DNA from: Thaumasiovibrio sp047250365
GTDB lineage: Bacteria; Pseudomonadota; Gammaproteobacteria; Enterobacterales; Vibrionaceae
DNA: 64,000 nt
NCBI RefSeq assembly: GCF_047250365.1
Contig: NZ_JBLBVL010000003.1
Span: 310,001-374,000 of the forward strand
Reading direction: 5' to 3'
Part shown: positions 36,533-44,866 of the stretch, piece by piece
Position numbering within the stretch: position 1 is the stretch's first letter
Layout of the letters: the number at the start of each line of letters is the position of its first letter
The notes under the pieces: model-generated
Seen by the model: only the letters and a program-made list of their open reading frames with translations
The model's database searches: none
What the model was told of the DNA's origin: nothing
Program-made: the position numbers and the translations under genes

Positions 36533-37755
36533 TGAAAAAACGTGTAGTAGTAACAGGGATGGCTGGCGTAACCTCGTTGGGAGAGTCTCTTGAAAGTGTA
36601 TGGGCGAACTTACAGAAATATAAGAACGGCGTTGTTCATATGGCGGACTGGGAGAAGTATCAAGGTTTGCAAACTCGATTAGCCGCGCCAATAGAAGATT
36701 TTACTCTGCCAAAACACTATACCCGTAAGCGAATTCGCTCGATGGGGCGAGTGTCAAAACTGTCGACGAGAGCCTCAGAACTGGCGCTCATTAATTCAGG
36801 GTTAATTGATGATGATGCGTTAACGGATGGCTCGACGGGGATCGCTTATGGCTCGTCAACGGGAAGTACCGGGCCAGTTTCTGCTTTTGCAACCATGCTG
36901 CTTGATCACAACACAAAAAATATCAATGCCAATACCTATGTTGCCATGATGCCGCATACTACGGCGGTGAATACGGGGCTGTTTTTTGGTTTGCAGGGAC
37001 GAGTGATCCCGACATCCTCTGCTTGCACGTCCGGCTCACAAGGTATTGGTTATGCCTATGAGGCGATTAAATATGGTCAGCAGCGTGCAATGGTGGCTGG
37101 TGGTGCTGAAGAACTTTGTCCAACAGAGGCGGCGGTGTTCGATACGCTGTTTGCGACGAGTCAATATAATGATGAGCCCCATCTTAGCCCGCGACCGTAT
37201 GACGAAAAACGTGATGGATTAGTGATCGGTGAAGGCGCAGGTACATTAATTCTTGAAGAGTTGGATTTTGCATTGGCGCGAGGCGCGAAGCCTATCGCTG
37301 AGCTGGTTGGGTTTGCGACCAACTGCGATGCTGCTCACGTCACTCAGCCCAAATCTGAAACCATGCAACGTTGTATGGAAATGGCATTAAAAGATGCAGG
37401 TTTGCCTGCGAGTGCTATCGGTTATGTTAATGGGCACGGCACGGCGACTGAACTTGGTGATATTGCAGAGACGCAGGCAACGCAGCGCGTATTTGGGCAA
37501 GTGCCATTATCAAGCTTAAAGAGTTATTTTGGCCACTCATTGGGCGCGTGTGGTGCAATAGAGGCATGGCTGTCGTTGGCAATGCTCGATCGTAACTGGT
37601 ATGCACCGACGTTAAACCTAGATTCTATCGACGCAAGGTGTGGTGATCTTGACTATATTAGAGGTGAAGGTCGAGTCATGGATTGCGAATATATTATGTC
37701 TAATAATTTTGCATTTGGTGGAATAAATACGTCAATGATCTTTAAGAAGTACTAA
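36532..37755 (+). CDS. apeR: ApeR, beta-ketoacyl synthase
   Basis: A 407-residue ketosynthase with Cys in TSSACTSGSQGIG, His in YVNGHGTATELGD and His in LKSYFGHSLGACGA. In APE systems ApeR starts chains from the aryl starter or works beside ApeO. It is the last core biosynthetic gene and starts at the final base of apeQ. Confidence 0.9.
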   Translation: MKKRVVVTGMAGVTSLGESLESVWANLQKYKNGVVHMADWEKYQGLQTRLAAPIEDFTLPKHYTRKRIRSMGRVSKLSTRASELALINSGLIDDDALTDGSTGIAYGSSTGSTGPVSAFATMLLDHNTKNINANTYVAMMPHTTAVNTGLFFGLQGRVIPTSSACTSGSQGIGYAYEAIKYGQQRAMVAGGAEELCPTEAAVFDTLFATSQYNDEPHLSPRPYDEKRDGLVIGEGAGTLILEELDFALARGAKPIAELVGFATNCDAAHVTQPKSETMQRCMEMALKDAGLPASAIGYVNGHGTATELGDIAETQATQRVFGQVPLSSLKSYFGHSLGACGAIEAWLSLAMLDRNWYAPTLNLDSIDARCGDLDYIRGEGRVMDCEYIMSNNFAFGGINTSMIFKKY

Positions 37756-37829
37756 CGGTAGCAGATCGTCAGTAACATTTGATTAGAGACGTTACCGGTT
37801 AGATGAGATGTCCTGGCAGGAGGTGAACT

Positions 37830-38837
37830 TTGCGGTGCTATCTGTTCTCTCAAATTATGGTAATTGTCTCTAGTTTAGGGTTATTAATTGGCTGTACTCA
37901 TGTAGCTCAGCCGTCCCAATTAGTGATAGCAAGTGATGAAACTGTTCGAATTAATATTGCAGGTATTAAGCAATGCAGCTCACAAAGTGATTCACTGACA
38001 ATTGATCCCAATAAACCCTTAACGATACTTGTGCATGGTTGTTTTTCTTCAGCGGGTAAATTCCGTTCGTTAGCGGAAGTATATAAGATGCATGACCAGC
38101 AAGTTGTCTGCTTTGAATATGATGATCGCCAAAGTTTAGATGATGTATCGGGTGACTTAACGATGGCAATAAACCAGTTAAGTGAGCTAATGACAATGCA
38201 GACAATTAATGTGATTGGCCATAGTCAGGGCGGGCTTATTGCGCGTCGAGCATTAATTCGTGATCGTGCTGATGGCTTATCGGTAGAACACCCTGCGATA
38301 ACACTAACGACCGTTTCCGCTCCCTTTAATGGCGTCGAATCTGCGGCACACTGCGGTAATCGCTTTATGCGCGTGGCATCTATAGGGATGGTTGATGCCA
38401 TTTGTTATGCAGTGACAGGGGAAAAATATCGGCAAATTCCGCCGACGGCTGACTTTATTGTATCTCCTGGTGAACTGCATCCAACTGTGATGTCGCATTT
38501 GATCATTAAGACATTCGAGAGGGATAGTTGTCGGCGCTATGATCAGCAAACCTGCGTAGAAGATGACTTTGTCTTTAGTCTTGCAGAGCAGACGCAAAGC
38601 ATTGTTGAAGCACAAGTGCTTGCAAAAGTTATTGTCGTGGACGCCGGTCATGTTGAGATCGTTGGTAATGAGGTCGCGGTGCCATATAAATTGATAAAGT
38701 TATTATCTGAACAAGGCTTATTACCTAAACAGTCAATACTTAGCCCCTCTAAATGGAGTCGACTAATCTGGCAGGTTTATATGCCCCAAGTAACACAGAA
38801 TAATCATTCAGTAACTGAATCTGCCTCTAGCTCTTAA
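37830..38837 (+). CDS. Lipase-like alpha/beta hydrolase, lipoprotein
   Basis: A 335-residue protein with a lipoprotein signal (GLLIGCTH, cysteine 22) and the alpha/beta hydrolase elements LVHGCFSSAGKF near residue 69 and the nucleophile elbow IGHSQGG near 129; a late histidine (DAGHVEIVG) could complete the triad. A TTG start at 37830 is supported by GGAGG at 37819-37823; ATG 37857 is the alternative but would shorten the signal peptide. It lies 74 bp after apeR on the same strand, so it may belong to the cluster and act on the pigment lipid, although I know of no such member in described clusters. Confidence 0.72.
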   Translation: MRCYLFSQIMVIVSSLGLLIGCTHVAQPSQLVIASDETVRINIAGIKQCSSQSDSLTIDPNKPLTILVHGCFSSAGKFRSLAEVYKMHDQQVVCFEYDDRQSLDDVSGDLTMAINQLSELMTMQTINVIGHSQGGLIARRALIRDRADGLSVEHPAITLTTVSAPFNGVESAAHCGNRFMRVASIGMVDAICYAVTGEKYRQIPPTADFIVSPGELHPTVMSHLIIKTFERDSCRRYDQQTCVEDDFVFSLAEQTQSIVEAQVLAKVIVVDAGHVEIVGNEVAVPYKLIKLLSEQGLLPKQSILSPSKWSRLIWQVYMPQVTQNNHSVTESASSS

Positions 38838-38863
38838 AGCTGAGTGACACAGGAGACAGTTAT

Positions 38864-38905
38864 ATACCCAAACCATTTCGAGGAGACTTGAGGGGGTTTG
38901 GGTAT
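38864..38905. repeat. Inverted repeat with 11-bp perfect arms
   Basis: ATACCCAAACC at 38864-38874 and GGTTTGGGTAT at 38895-38905 form a perfect hairpin with a 20-base loop. It may be a member of the short dispersed palindromic repeats seen in Vibrio genomes, or a terminator; no T run follows directly. Confidence 0.6.
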
Positions 38906-38942
38906 GTATTTATTATTAACGAAAGAAAGACAAGGAAAAGCA

Positions 38943-39335
38943 ATGAAGATAAAAGCATTAATAATGTCGCTTGTAGTCATGTTGTTGAGTTATTCTCCAC
39001 TAGCACTTGCCGCAAAAGCAGACCCTATTTTGCACCAACCTCTGCATAGTGAAATGAGTTTTGATAAAGCGAAAAAACTGATTACCATCGCTGCAGCGAA
39101 ACGTAAGTGGGTGGTGAGTGAAGAGAGTGACGGCGTATTAGTCGGAAATCTTCAAGTGCGTTCTCACTTTGTTTCTGTAGAGATTCGGGTGCAAAAAAAT
39201 AGCTACGATATTCTTTATCGTGATAGTGAAAATATGAAGTACCGACCTGATGGGACAATTCATCGTAAGTACAATGGTTGGGTTGGTAACCTTAATCGTG
39301 ATATTCAATCAGACCTTCTTAAAGCGTCACTCTAG
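38943..39335 (+). CDS. Small exported protein of unknown function
   Basis: A 130-residue protein with a signal peptide (LALAA, cleavage near residue 24). The mature part has a basic helical start (FDKAKKLITIAAAKRKW) and alternating strands. No family is recognised with certainty. AAGGAAAAG precedes ATG 38943, and an in-frame ATG at 38898 would put a foreign leader before the signal peptide. A terminator follows. Confidence 0.7.
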   Translation: MKIKALIMSLVVMLLSYSPLALAAKADPILHQPLHSEMSFDKAKKLITIAAAKRKWVVSEESDGVLVGNLQVRSHFVSVEIRVQKNSYDILYRDSENMKYRPDGTIHRKYNGWVGNLNRDIQSDLLKASL

Positions 39336-39381
39336 GTTTCTGTTCAAACCATAAAGAGAGACAGGACGTTTTAGTCATACG

Positions 39382-39418
39382 AAAGCTCACGCTCAATTCG
39401 AATCGAGGTGAGCTTTTT
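39382..39418 (+). terminator. Terminator after the small exported protein gene
   Basis: AAAGCTCAC and GTGAGCTTT form the stem, with CTCAATTCG/CGAATCGAG partly pairing inside, followed by TTTAT. Confidence 0.8.
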
Positions 39419-39732
39419 ATTTGTGACCCTCATTACGGCGACGGCTATCCAAACTTCGAACTGTTTAATTTGAGTAGTTCATTTAGTAATCCTATCCTAA
39501 AAACGGCTCACTAATAATTAGAGGGTTTTCGCTTAAACCGTTAACGATCATTGGTACGGGTGATACTTAAATGGACCCAAACCTACAGCGTGAGTTAGCT
39601 CCAACTAAATGATGAAACGCGCACGAACTAAATTCATAGTTGCGAAACATCCTAAAAAATAAGCCATAAACTAAGCAGTATGACCACATCAGCATATCAT
39701 GGGCGTACTTTTTTCGAGCTAGGATCGCGATA
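39419..39732. other. Intergenic region at the left edge of the accessory stretch
   Basis: About 310 bases with no gene on either strand. The composition is like that of the Rhs-rich stretch that follows. Confidence 0.4.
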
Positions 39733-40242
39733 ATGCGTTTTGCTTTTATTCCACTATTTATCTTACTGGCTAGCTTTCCGTCTGTGGCAAAGATGGAACT
39801 AAAGTTAACTCCAGAGATAACACTGACACTTTCACAACCCAATACAATTGTTCACAGCCTTAGTTCCTTACTTATGAGGTATGATGATGGAGCTATGATG
39901 CATGAACATATAGACCCAGAACGAGCATTTGGACCAGCCATTAACCTCACAGGTATAACCCCTCTATTTTTTCGCGCTATCTTCAAACCTGAAGTCATGC
40001 AGTCACTTCCTGACTGGCTGATCGCTTTAGCAAAAGAGCAGCATGCAGCTTTTGGCATAACATTACCTGTAGATAACTTTTTATGTGGGGATGTGCATGT
40101 CTATCATTTTTTCTCCAAATTAAATGACACCGGCTATCTTTTCATGATTTCGAGTAATTCAGTGCAACGAATTGAAGTTACAAAAGATGTTGGCCTTTAC
40201 CAGAATCTAGTAAATCAATTAAGGATGTACCATGCTAACTGA
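39733..40242 (+). CDS. Exported protein of unknown function
   Basis: A 169-residue protein with a signal peptide (FILLASFPSVAK, cleavage near residue 19). No family is recognised. AGGA precedes the ATG by about 9 bp. Its last codons overlap a 35-residue frame. It lies at the left edge of the Rhs debris, so it may be accessory DNA. Confidence 0.6.
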   Translation: MRFAFIPLFILLASFPSVAKMELKLTPEITLTLSQPNTIVHSLSSLLMRYDDGAMMHEHIDPERAFGPAINLTGITPLFFRAIFKPEVMQSLPDWLIALAKEQHAAFGITLPVDNFLCGDVHVYHFFSKLNDTGYLFMISSNSVQRIEVTKDVGLYQNLVNQLRMYHAN

Positions 40243-40339
40243 AAACGAAAAACATGATTTAAAAGCATACCTCACTCAACTTTTGGGAGTTGAAGCACAA
40301 CTATGGTCAATGAATGAGAAACTATTCGATGTCACTTAG
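40232..40339 (+). CDS. Small coupled ORF, 35 residues
   Basis: ATG 40232 overlaps the preceding gene by 11 bp, with AAGGA at 40221-40225 ahead of it. The product is acidic-basic and helical (LTENEKHDLKAYLTQLLGVE). The overlap and ribosome site suggest it is translated. It could be a genuine small protein or the remnant of a longer partner gene. Confidence 0.5.
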   Translation: MLTENEKHDLKAYLTQLLGVEAQLWSMNEKLFDVT

Positions 40340-40725
40340 TTGATGCTTAAAGAATCTCAAAAGTGCTATGTATTTAATGGCTGACTTTGGATGGATGTCA
40401 GCCGCGTCAATAGATACGGATTGCTTGAGGCAGAGATGATTTAGCTAGATTTTATTTTGTGATTTTCATCGAAAATCTGTTGAGATTGTGATTGTCTGTA
40501 CAGTAAATATTTGAAGTCAGTTTTAAATAAGGGGGGTGGGTGTTGTTTTGGTATAGATATGACTTATATTCTGAATGCTATTAATAATAAGCGCTTGTTA
40601 AATTTGGGATGTCTATTGCGGTAGCTGTTTATAGTGTAGTTACCAATAGTAGGTATCTTACTTGTAATGCGGATTGACTAATTAGCTATAGATGTAGTGA
40701 TAATATAATTATAAAAAGGAAAATT
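40340..40725. other. AT-rich non-coding gap
   Basis: About 390 bases without a plausible gene. It probably contains the promoter of the small membrane protein gene that follows. Confidence 0.4.
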
Positions 40726-41046
40726 GTGGCTTATACAAAACTTGTGATGAAAAACCCAGAAACAGGGCGCGAAGAGGTATGTCCTGTGGGTGTTTCGTGG
40801 ACTTTTTTATTTTTCGGCTTCTTAGTGCCTTTATTTCGCGGAGACTTGAAGTGGGCGGTAGGCTGTTTAGTGTTGGGTATTTTTACTTTTGGAATGAGCG
40901 GGTTTATCTTTATGTTTATGTATAATACATTATATGTAAAGGGATTAATATGCAAAGGCTATAAAGTTAAGTTAATAGATAATGCAACTATTGATCAGGT
41001 ATCAATGTCTTTAGGCTTGGAACTTCCACTGCTAAAAAACGCATAG
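40726..41046 (+). CDS. Small membrane protein of unknown function
   Basis: A 106-residue protein with two hydrophobic segments (VGVSWTFLFFGFLVPLF and a second around residues 45-70) and a short conserved-looking start, MKNPETGREEVCPVG. Starts with GTG 40726, with AAGGA ahead. Similar short proteins occur in accessory DNA of Vibrio; the function is unknown. It is the last gene before the first Rhs fragment. Confidence 0.6.
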   Translation: MAYTKLVMKNPETGREEVCPVGVSWTFLFFGFLVPLFRGDLKWAVGCLVLGIFTFGMSGFIFMFMYNTLYVKGLICKGYKVKLIDNATIDQVSMSLGLELPLLKNA

Positions 41047-41153
41047 AGTCGCCATACGCCATACAAAAAATAGTATCTTCGGAAAACGTCGAAACTATAA
41101 GACTTCAATAATTTTTTGAGTACATTTTCTTTCGTTTATACAGTAAACCATTT

Positions 41154-41913
41154 AAGCGCCGTTTTTAATGGCCTGAAGCAGCGGTGAAGTGCTGTATGAT
41201 GCCTTTGGTGACGTCACTGAAACCGTGACTCACACACCAAACAATATCCGTTTCCGGGCCCGTGGTTAGACACAGCAACAGCGCTGCACCAGAACTATTT
41301 CCGAGACTATAACCCTGCCTTTGGACGCTATGTGCAAAGAGATCCAATTGGGTTGTTGGGTGGGGTGAATGTGTATGGGTATGGGGAACAAAAGCCCACT
41401 AAGTTCATTGACCCGACAGGGGAACTGGCAATACTTGCGCCTCTCGTTCCAGTAGGCAGTTGGATTGGAGCGAATTGGGGAGTAATTGGTGCTGGTGTGG
41501 CTGCTGGCGCAATTATGTCGATGCCTGGTGATAGTAGTGAAGGTACAAGTGACGATTCTGCTCAATGTGAAGATGATAATGATGAATGCGGGCCACTAAC
41601 ACGGAGACAGGCATACGCAAAGGCACAAATGCTAGCTCAAATTCCGAGAAAAGACAGAGGCTATAGTGACTTTGGCGATATTAGCTCAGATAGCAATAGG
41701 CCTAATAGAGGGCCAAATTGTGGTAGTTTACAAAGCGCTGGAGCAACCCACGTTGGGTACTATTGTGAGTGGAACGCTCGCCACAGGATAGAAGATCATC
41801 CAGATGGACATTCACACCTACCAGGGGAAAGTCATCATTCTTGCCCTCATTTACATGTTTATGATAGAAATGGTGATGTGATAGCAATAATACCTTATAA
41901 GAGGAACTCTTAG
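41154..41913 (+). pseudogene. Rhs core fragment A with toxin-like C-terminal tip 1
   Basis: The 3' end of an Rhs gene without its body. The core part (to about 41531) is degraded: a TGA replaces a codon after the AFLMA-like segment, 12 bp are missing at the GMYDAF segment, and one base is missing near 41265. From about 41286 the frame is intact through RYVQRDPIGLLGGVNVYGYG and DPTGE, the usual Rhs boundary. The tip that follows (about 120 residues, to 41913) is new sequence with several cysteines and a His-rich end (GHSHLPGESHHSCPHLHVY) that could bind metal and cut nucleic acid. The family is not recognised. With no start and no body it is probably silent unless recombined onto an intact Rhs. 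Confidence 0.8.
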
Positions 41914-41914
41914 T

Positions 41915-42481
41915 ATGGCTATAGAGATTTGTAAAAACTTTCTTTGTGTTAAGTCGGATAGTCTAGATTTGAAATACAGCTTTGATTTGGTCTATTTTGA
42001 AGGCGTAGCTGGACTAAAAGGGTTCAATGGGAATGTTAGTTGTAAAGAATTTCTTGAGGAACTTATGCTAGCATCCTATTATTATGATGGTTCCGGTTTT
42101 TGCCAAGTGAATGAGGATACTTGCAAAAATACAAAATTCATTTCTAAGGTATATGGTAAGCAGGGGGTTTTCTATCATTTTCCTTCTTCAGATTTTCGAT
42201 TGTTTACTTCTCAAGTAAATGAAATAAATCGAGAGATAAAGCTTCTTACTTTGAAAAAAAAATTAAAAAAAGGCACTGAAATATCTATTCCAGAAGAAAT
42301 TGACGCTGGGAAATATAAGTCTAATATGTTGGGTTCTCTTATTTCTTATTTTATTCAATGTAAGTTTGTCACTGTATGGCCTGGATATTGGGGGGAATAC
42401 GGTTTGCATTTTTTGGTAACATCTGGGGCATTGGATTGCGAAGTAGAAAGCTACAATCGACGTGCGTTGTCGATGCAATAA
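41915..42481 (+). CDS. Probable immunity protein for Rhs tip 1
   Basis: A 188-residue cytoplasmic protein with no signal peptide or membrane segment, starting one base after the tip 1 stop. That placement is typical of Rhs/CDI immunity genes. The sequence is not recognised. It has lower GC than the flanking operons, in line with horizontal transfer. Confidence 0.65.
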   Translation: MAIEICKNFLCVKSDSLDLKYSFDLVYFEGVAGLKGFNGNVSCKEFLEELMLASYYYDGSGFCQVNEDTCKNTKFISKVYGKQGVFYHFPSSDFRLFTSQVNEINREIKLLTLKKKLKKGTEISIPEEIDAGKYKSNMLGSLISYFIQCKFVTVWPGYWGEYGLHFLVTSGALDCEVESYNRRALSMQ

Positions 42482-42620
42482 TGTATTAGATATTGCTTAA
42501 GTGATAGAGAACGTTATGTACATTTCGAGATGAAAAATACCAGAAAACAACAAGACACACATGCTAGCTGGCGAAATTTCTGCCTCATTCTTAGTAAGCG
42601 TCTAATTAAGCAGTGAGGCC

Positions 42621-42705
42621 TTATTCGGCCTCATCGATTTCCAAGTTCCAAGGCATAAGATCGGGCAAATCATCTTGAGGAGATCGCGTCGGTAGCACTT
42701 TGAAT
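42621..42705 (-). pseudogene. C-terminal remnant of IS66 transposase TnpC
   Basis: Minus-strand frame ending LPTRSPQDDLPDLMPWNLE and a few acidic residues before the stop. This is the characteristic end of IS66-family TnpC proteins. Only 28 codons remain, cut at 42705 by the second IS66 end. Confidence 0.82.
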
Positions 42706-42786
42706 GTAAGCGCCCATTTCTCCCCGCCTTCCGCCGATAAATAGACGTTGGTATTGATAAGGCTCCTTGAACCTTGGAGTTATATC

Positions 42787-43080
42787 ATGACTAATAGCGA
42801 TAAAAAGCAACGCTGGCAAGCGCGTCTACAGCAGCAAAAAGAGAGTGGGCTGATAATCGCTGCGTGGTGTGATAATCATCAAGTTTCCATTGCGCAATTC
42901 TACTATTGGCAAAAGAAGCTAAACTCGACCATCGAAGCTAGCGCTGGCAATGTCATTGTGCCGATAGCGATGTCATCGTCACCAGCTCTTGTGGTGGAAA
43001 CGCCGAATGGTTATCGGTTGCTAATTAATGATCCTAGTGCTATCGCGCTACTGCCGCAGCTCATGAATACTCTGTCATGA
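42787..43080 (+). CDS. tnpA: IS66-family accessory protein TnpA
   Basis: A 97-residue protein with the N-terminal helix-turn-helix of IS66 OrfA proteins (RWQARLQQQKESGL, followed by WCDNHQVSIAQFYYWQKKL). It is complete, ends in ATGA overlapping tnpB, and has GGAG ahead of ATG 42787. Confidence 0.88.
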   Translation: MTNSDKKQRWQARLQQQKESGLIIAAWCDNHQVSIAQFYYWQKKLNSTIEASAGNVIVPIAMSSSPALVVETPNGYRLLINDPSAIALLPQLMNTLS

Positions 43081-43236
43081 TCCCTTCACCGTCAGGCAAT
43101 GTGTATCTGGCTACCGGGATCACGGACATGCGCAAGTCCATCAACACCTTGGGCTTACTTGTCGAAGATGTGCTTGAACTCGACCCAATAAGCCCACACT
43201 GGTATGTGTTTTGCAATCGTCAACGTAATAAGCTAA
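43077..43236 (+). pseudogene. tnpB: Truncated IS66 TnpB
   Basis: The first 53 codons of TnpB (usually about 115): MIPSPSGNVYLATGITDMRK and, near the break, YVFCNRQRNKLK. At about 43236 the sequence passes into Rhs DNA in another frame, and the fused frame stops at 43271. Confidence 0.88.
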
Positions 43237-43758
43237 AGAGCAACAGGGCTGCACCAGAACTATTTCCGTGATTATAACCCTGCCTTTGGACGCTATGTGC
43301 AAAGAGATCCAATTGGGTTGTTGGGTGGGGTGAATGTTTATGGGTATGGGGAACAAAAGCCCACTAAGTTCATTGACCCGACAGGGGAACTGGCAATACT
43401 TGCGCCTATTGTTCCAATAGGCAGTTGGATTGGAGCGAATTGGGGAGTAATTGGTGCTGGTGTGGCTGCTGGCGCAATTATGTCGATGCCTGGTGACACA
43501 CCAACGGATGAAGCGACAAAACAGGCAGAATATCAACGAGCGAAAAAATTTTGTGATATGCCTCCAACACCGGGAAGTAATGATTGCTCTACTTTATCGA
43601 AGCAAATTGATTACGCTGAACAATGTATGAGCTTATACGAAGCATGGGATGCAAAATGGTTTCCTGGAAGGCATAGCAAAAAAATCCAAACATGGCGAAA
43701 TAGACTTAATAACCTAAAAGATAAACATAACCGTGAGTGTACTAATAAATGCCTATAA
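43237..43758 (+). pseudogene. Rhs core fragment B with toxin-like C-terminal tip 2
   Basis: Rhs sequence resumes inside the broken tnpB at AGAGCAACAGGG and follows fragment A almost base for base to about 43495 (YVQRDPIGLLGGVNVYGYG, DPTGE and an alanine/glycine helix). A different tip of about 87 residues follows, with four or more cysteines (CDMPP, DCSTLSKQ, EQCMSLYEAWDAKW, NRECTNKC). The tip family is not recognised. There is no start of its own. Confidence 0.8.
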
Positions 43759-44114
43759 AAAAAGTTACTGAAACTTTGTCAAAATATAAAGACCATCCAG
43801 AGTTCTTGGGTATCGAATTGACAGATGTTAATCAGCGAGGAGCTGTGGATGATACACCGCTTCACCTTGCAGCAAGAATGGGCGAAGTAGAAGACGTAAA
43901 AATACTGATAGCAAATGGTGCAGATGTAAATGCTATTGGTGATCTTGGCAATACACCCTTACATCAAGCAGCAATGAATGGAAAATGTAATGTGATAAGG
44001 GCATTGATTAAGTTAGGGGCAGATTTATCATTGAAGAATGAATTTCAACAACCCCCCCTTAAGGTTGCCGAGCTTAGTGGTTGTAGTGATGCTGTGGAAT
44101 TGCTAAAAAAGTGA
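43749..44114 (+). CDS. Ankyrin-repeat immunity-like protein (tip 2)
   Basis: A 121-residue protein with two clear ankyrin repeats: DDTPLHLAARMGEVEDVKIL and GNTPLHQAAMNGKCNVIRAL, and a third partial one. It overlaps the tip 2 stop by 10 bp. Ankyrin proteins are known immunity partners of polymorphic toxins; here the role comes from position. Confidence 0.78.
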   Translation: MPIKKVTETLSKYKDHPEFLGIELTDVNQRGAVDDTPLHLAARMGEVEDVKILIANGADVNAIGDLGNTPLHQAAMNGKCNVIRALIKLGADLSLKNEFQQPPLKVAELSGCSDAVELLKK

Positions 44115-44206
44115 TGGCTTTTAGATGGAGCTAAAGCCTGTATTATTTAAGTGTAAATAGCTGGTTTTATCTTTGTTGTATTAAGCTTATTATCAAATAA
44201 AAGGGC

Positions 44207-44360
44207 TGCGCCATGGTATCAAACAACACAGCGTGGCGCAGGTGGGGGTTTTTACCAACATGATCATTTAGGTGCGTCGTTTTTAATGGCCTGAAGCAGC
44301 GGTGAAGTGCTGTGGCAAGGGATGATGCCTTTGGGCGCCATGTGCAAAGAGGTCCGATGA
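44207..44360 (+). pseudogene. Rhs core fragment C, internally deleted
   Basis: Matches the WYQTTQ...YQHDHLG part of fragment D, carries the same premature TGA as fragment A, then jumps 117 bp: GCCTTTGG, which occurs twice in the intact core, is the joint. The match ends soon after CATGTGCAAAGAG. No tip remains. Confidence 0.75.
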
Positions 44361-44381
44361 GTGGCGTAAAATGGATGTGAA

Positions 44382-44687
44382 ATGAAATATGTAGAGTTAA
44401 AGGATATTTCCTTTGAAGAATGGAATGAAATTTTGACTGAAAATGGGAGTATTTCCCTATTGTTGGAAGAGGGTGATTGTTTGAAACTGCAGAAAATACT
44501 ACTTTATCAAGAAAGGGCATATGAGGGCCGTGACGTCGTTAAACGAATAGCCTTTGGTTTTTATCTTGGTTTATTTCGACCTAAAATAATGCTTTTGTGT
44601 TCATATATTTTCTTGGAGTCTTTACAGTATGATCTTAATTTTAGTGTTAGTTCATCAAATGTGGAACTAACTCTGAAAAGAGCTTAA
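44382..44687 (+). CDS. Orphan immunity-like protein
   Basis: A 101-residue protein, helical by look, with a moderately hydrophobic segment near residues 55-80. It follows an Rhs fragment but has no toxin tip beside it. It could be an immunity gene kept after loss of the toxin. No family recognised. Confidence 0.5.
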   Translation: MKYVELKDISFEEWNEILTENGSISLLLEEGDCLKLQKILLYQERAYEGRDVVKRIAFGFYLGLFRPKIMLLCSYIFLESLQYDLNFSVSSSNVELTLKRA

Positions 44688-44740
44688 TTTTAGGTGGTGG
44701 TAGAAGAAAAATCTTCAGGGTGTTCGTAGTTTTGTGTTAA

Positions 44741-44857
44741 CCATCACTTTCAGAGCAACTTATCGGTCGATCCGACTTTCGAGGTGAATGCTCAGCTGTG
44801 TGGGCGTTGGCAGGTGTAGGAACTGCTGTTGGTGAACTGGCAGCAAGCAGGCACTAA
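44741..44857 (+). pseudogene. Remnant of an Rhs-like tip
   Basis: A 38-codon frame without a start, reading SDFRGECSAVWALAGVGTAVG before its stop at 44855. It ends 9 bp before the next ORF, in the same toxin-then-immunity order as the other modules. The assignment is by position and style only. Confidence 0.4.
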
Positions 44858-44866
44858 GGAGTTATT

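Larger units (their letters stand above)
42596..43236. mobile_element. Two IS66-type fragments joined head to head
   Basis: Left part: an IS66 end (GTAAGCGTC at 42596) and the last 28 codons of a tnpC on the minus strand. Right part: another IS66-like end (GTAAGCGCCC at 42706) followed by tnpA and a cut tnpB on the plus strand. The tnpC body of the right element is missing and the break at about 43236 enters Rhs sequence. Neither copy can transpose alone. Confidence 0.78.
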
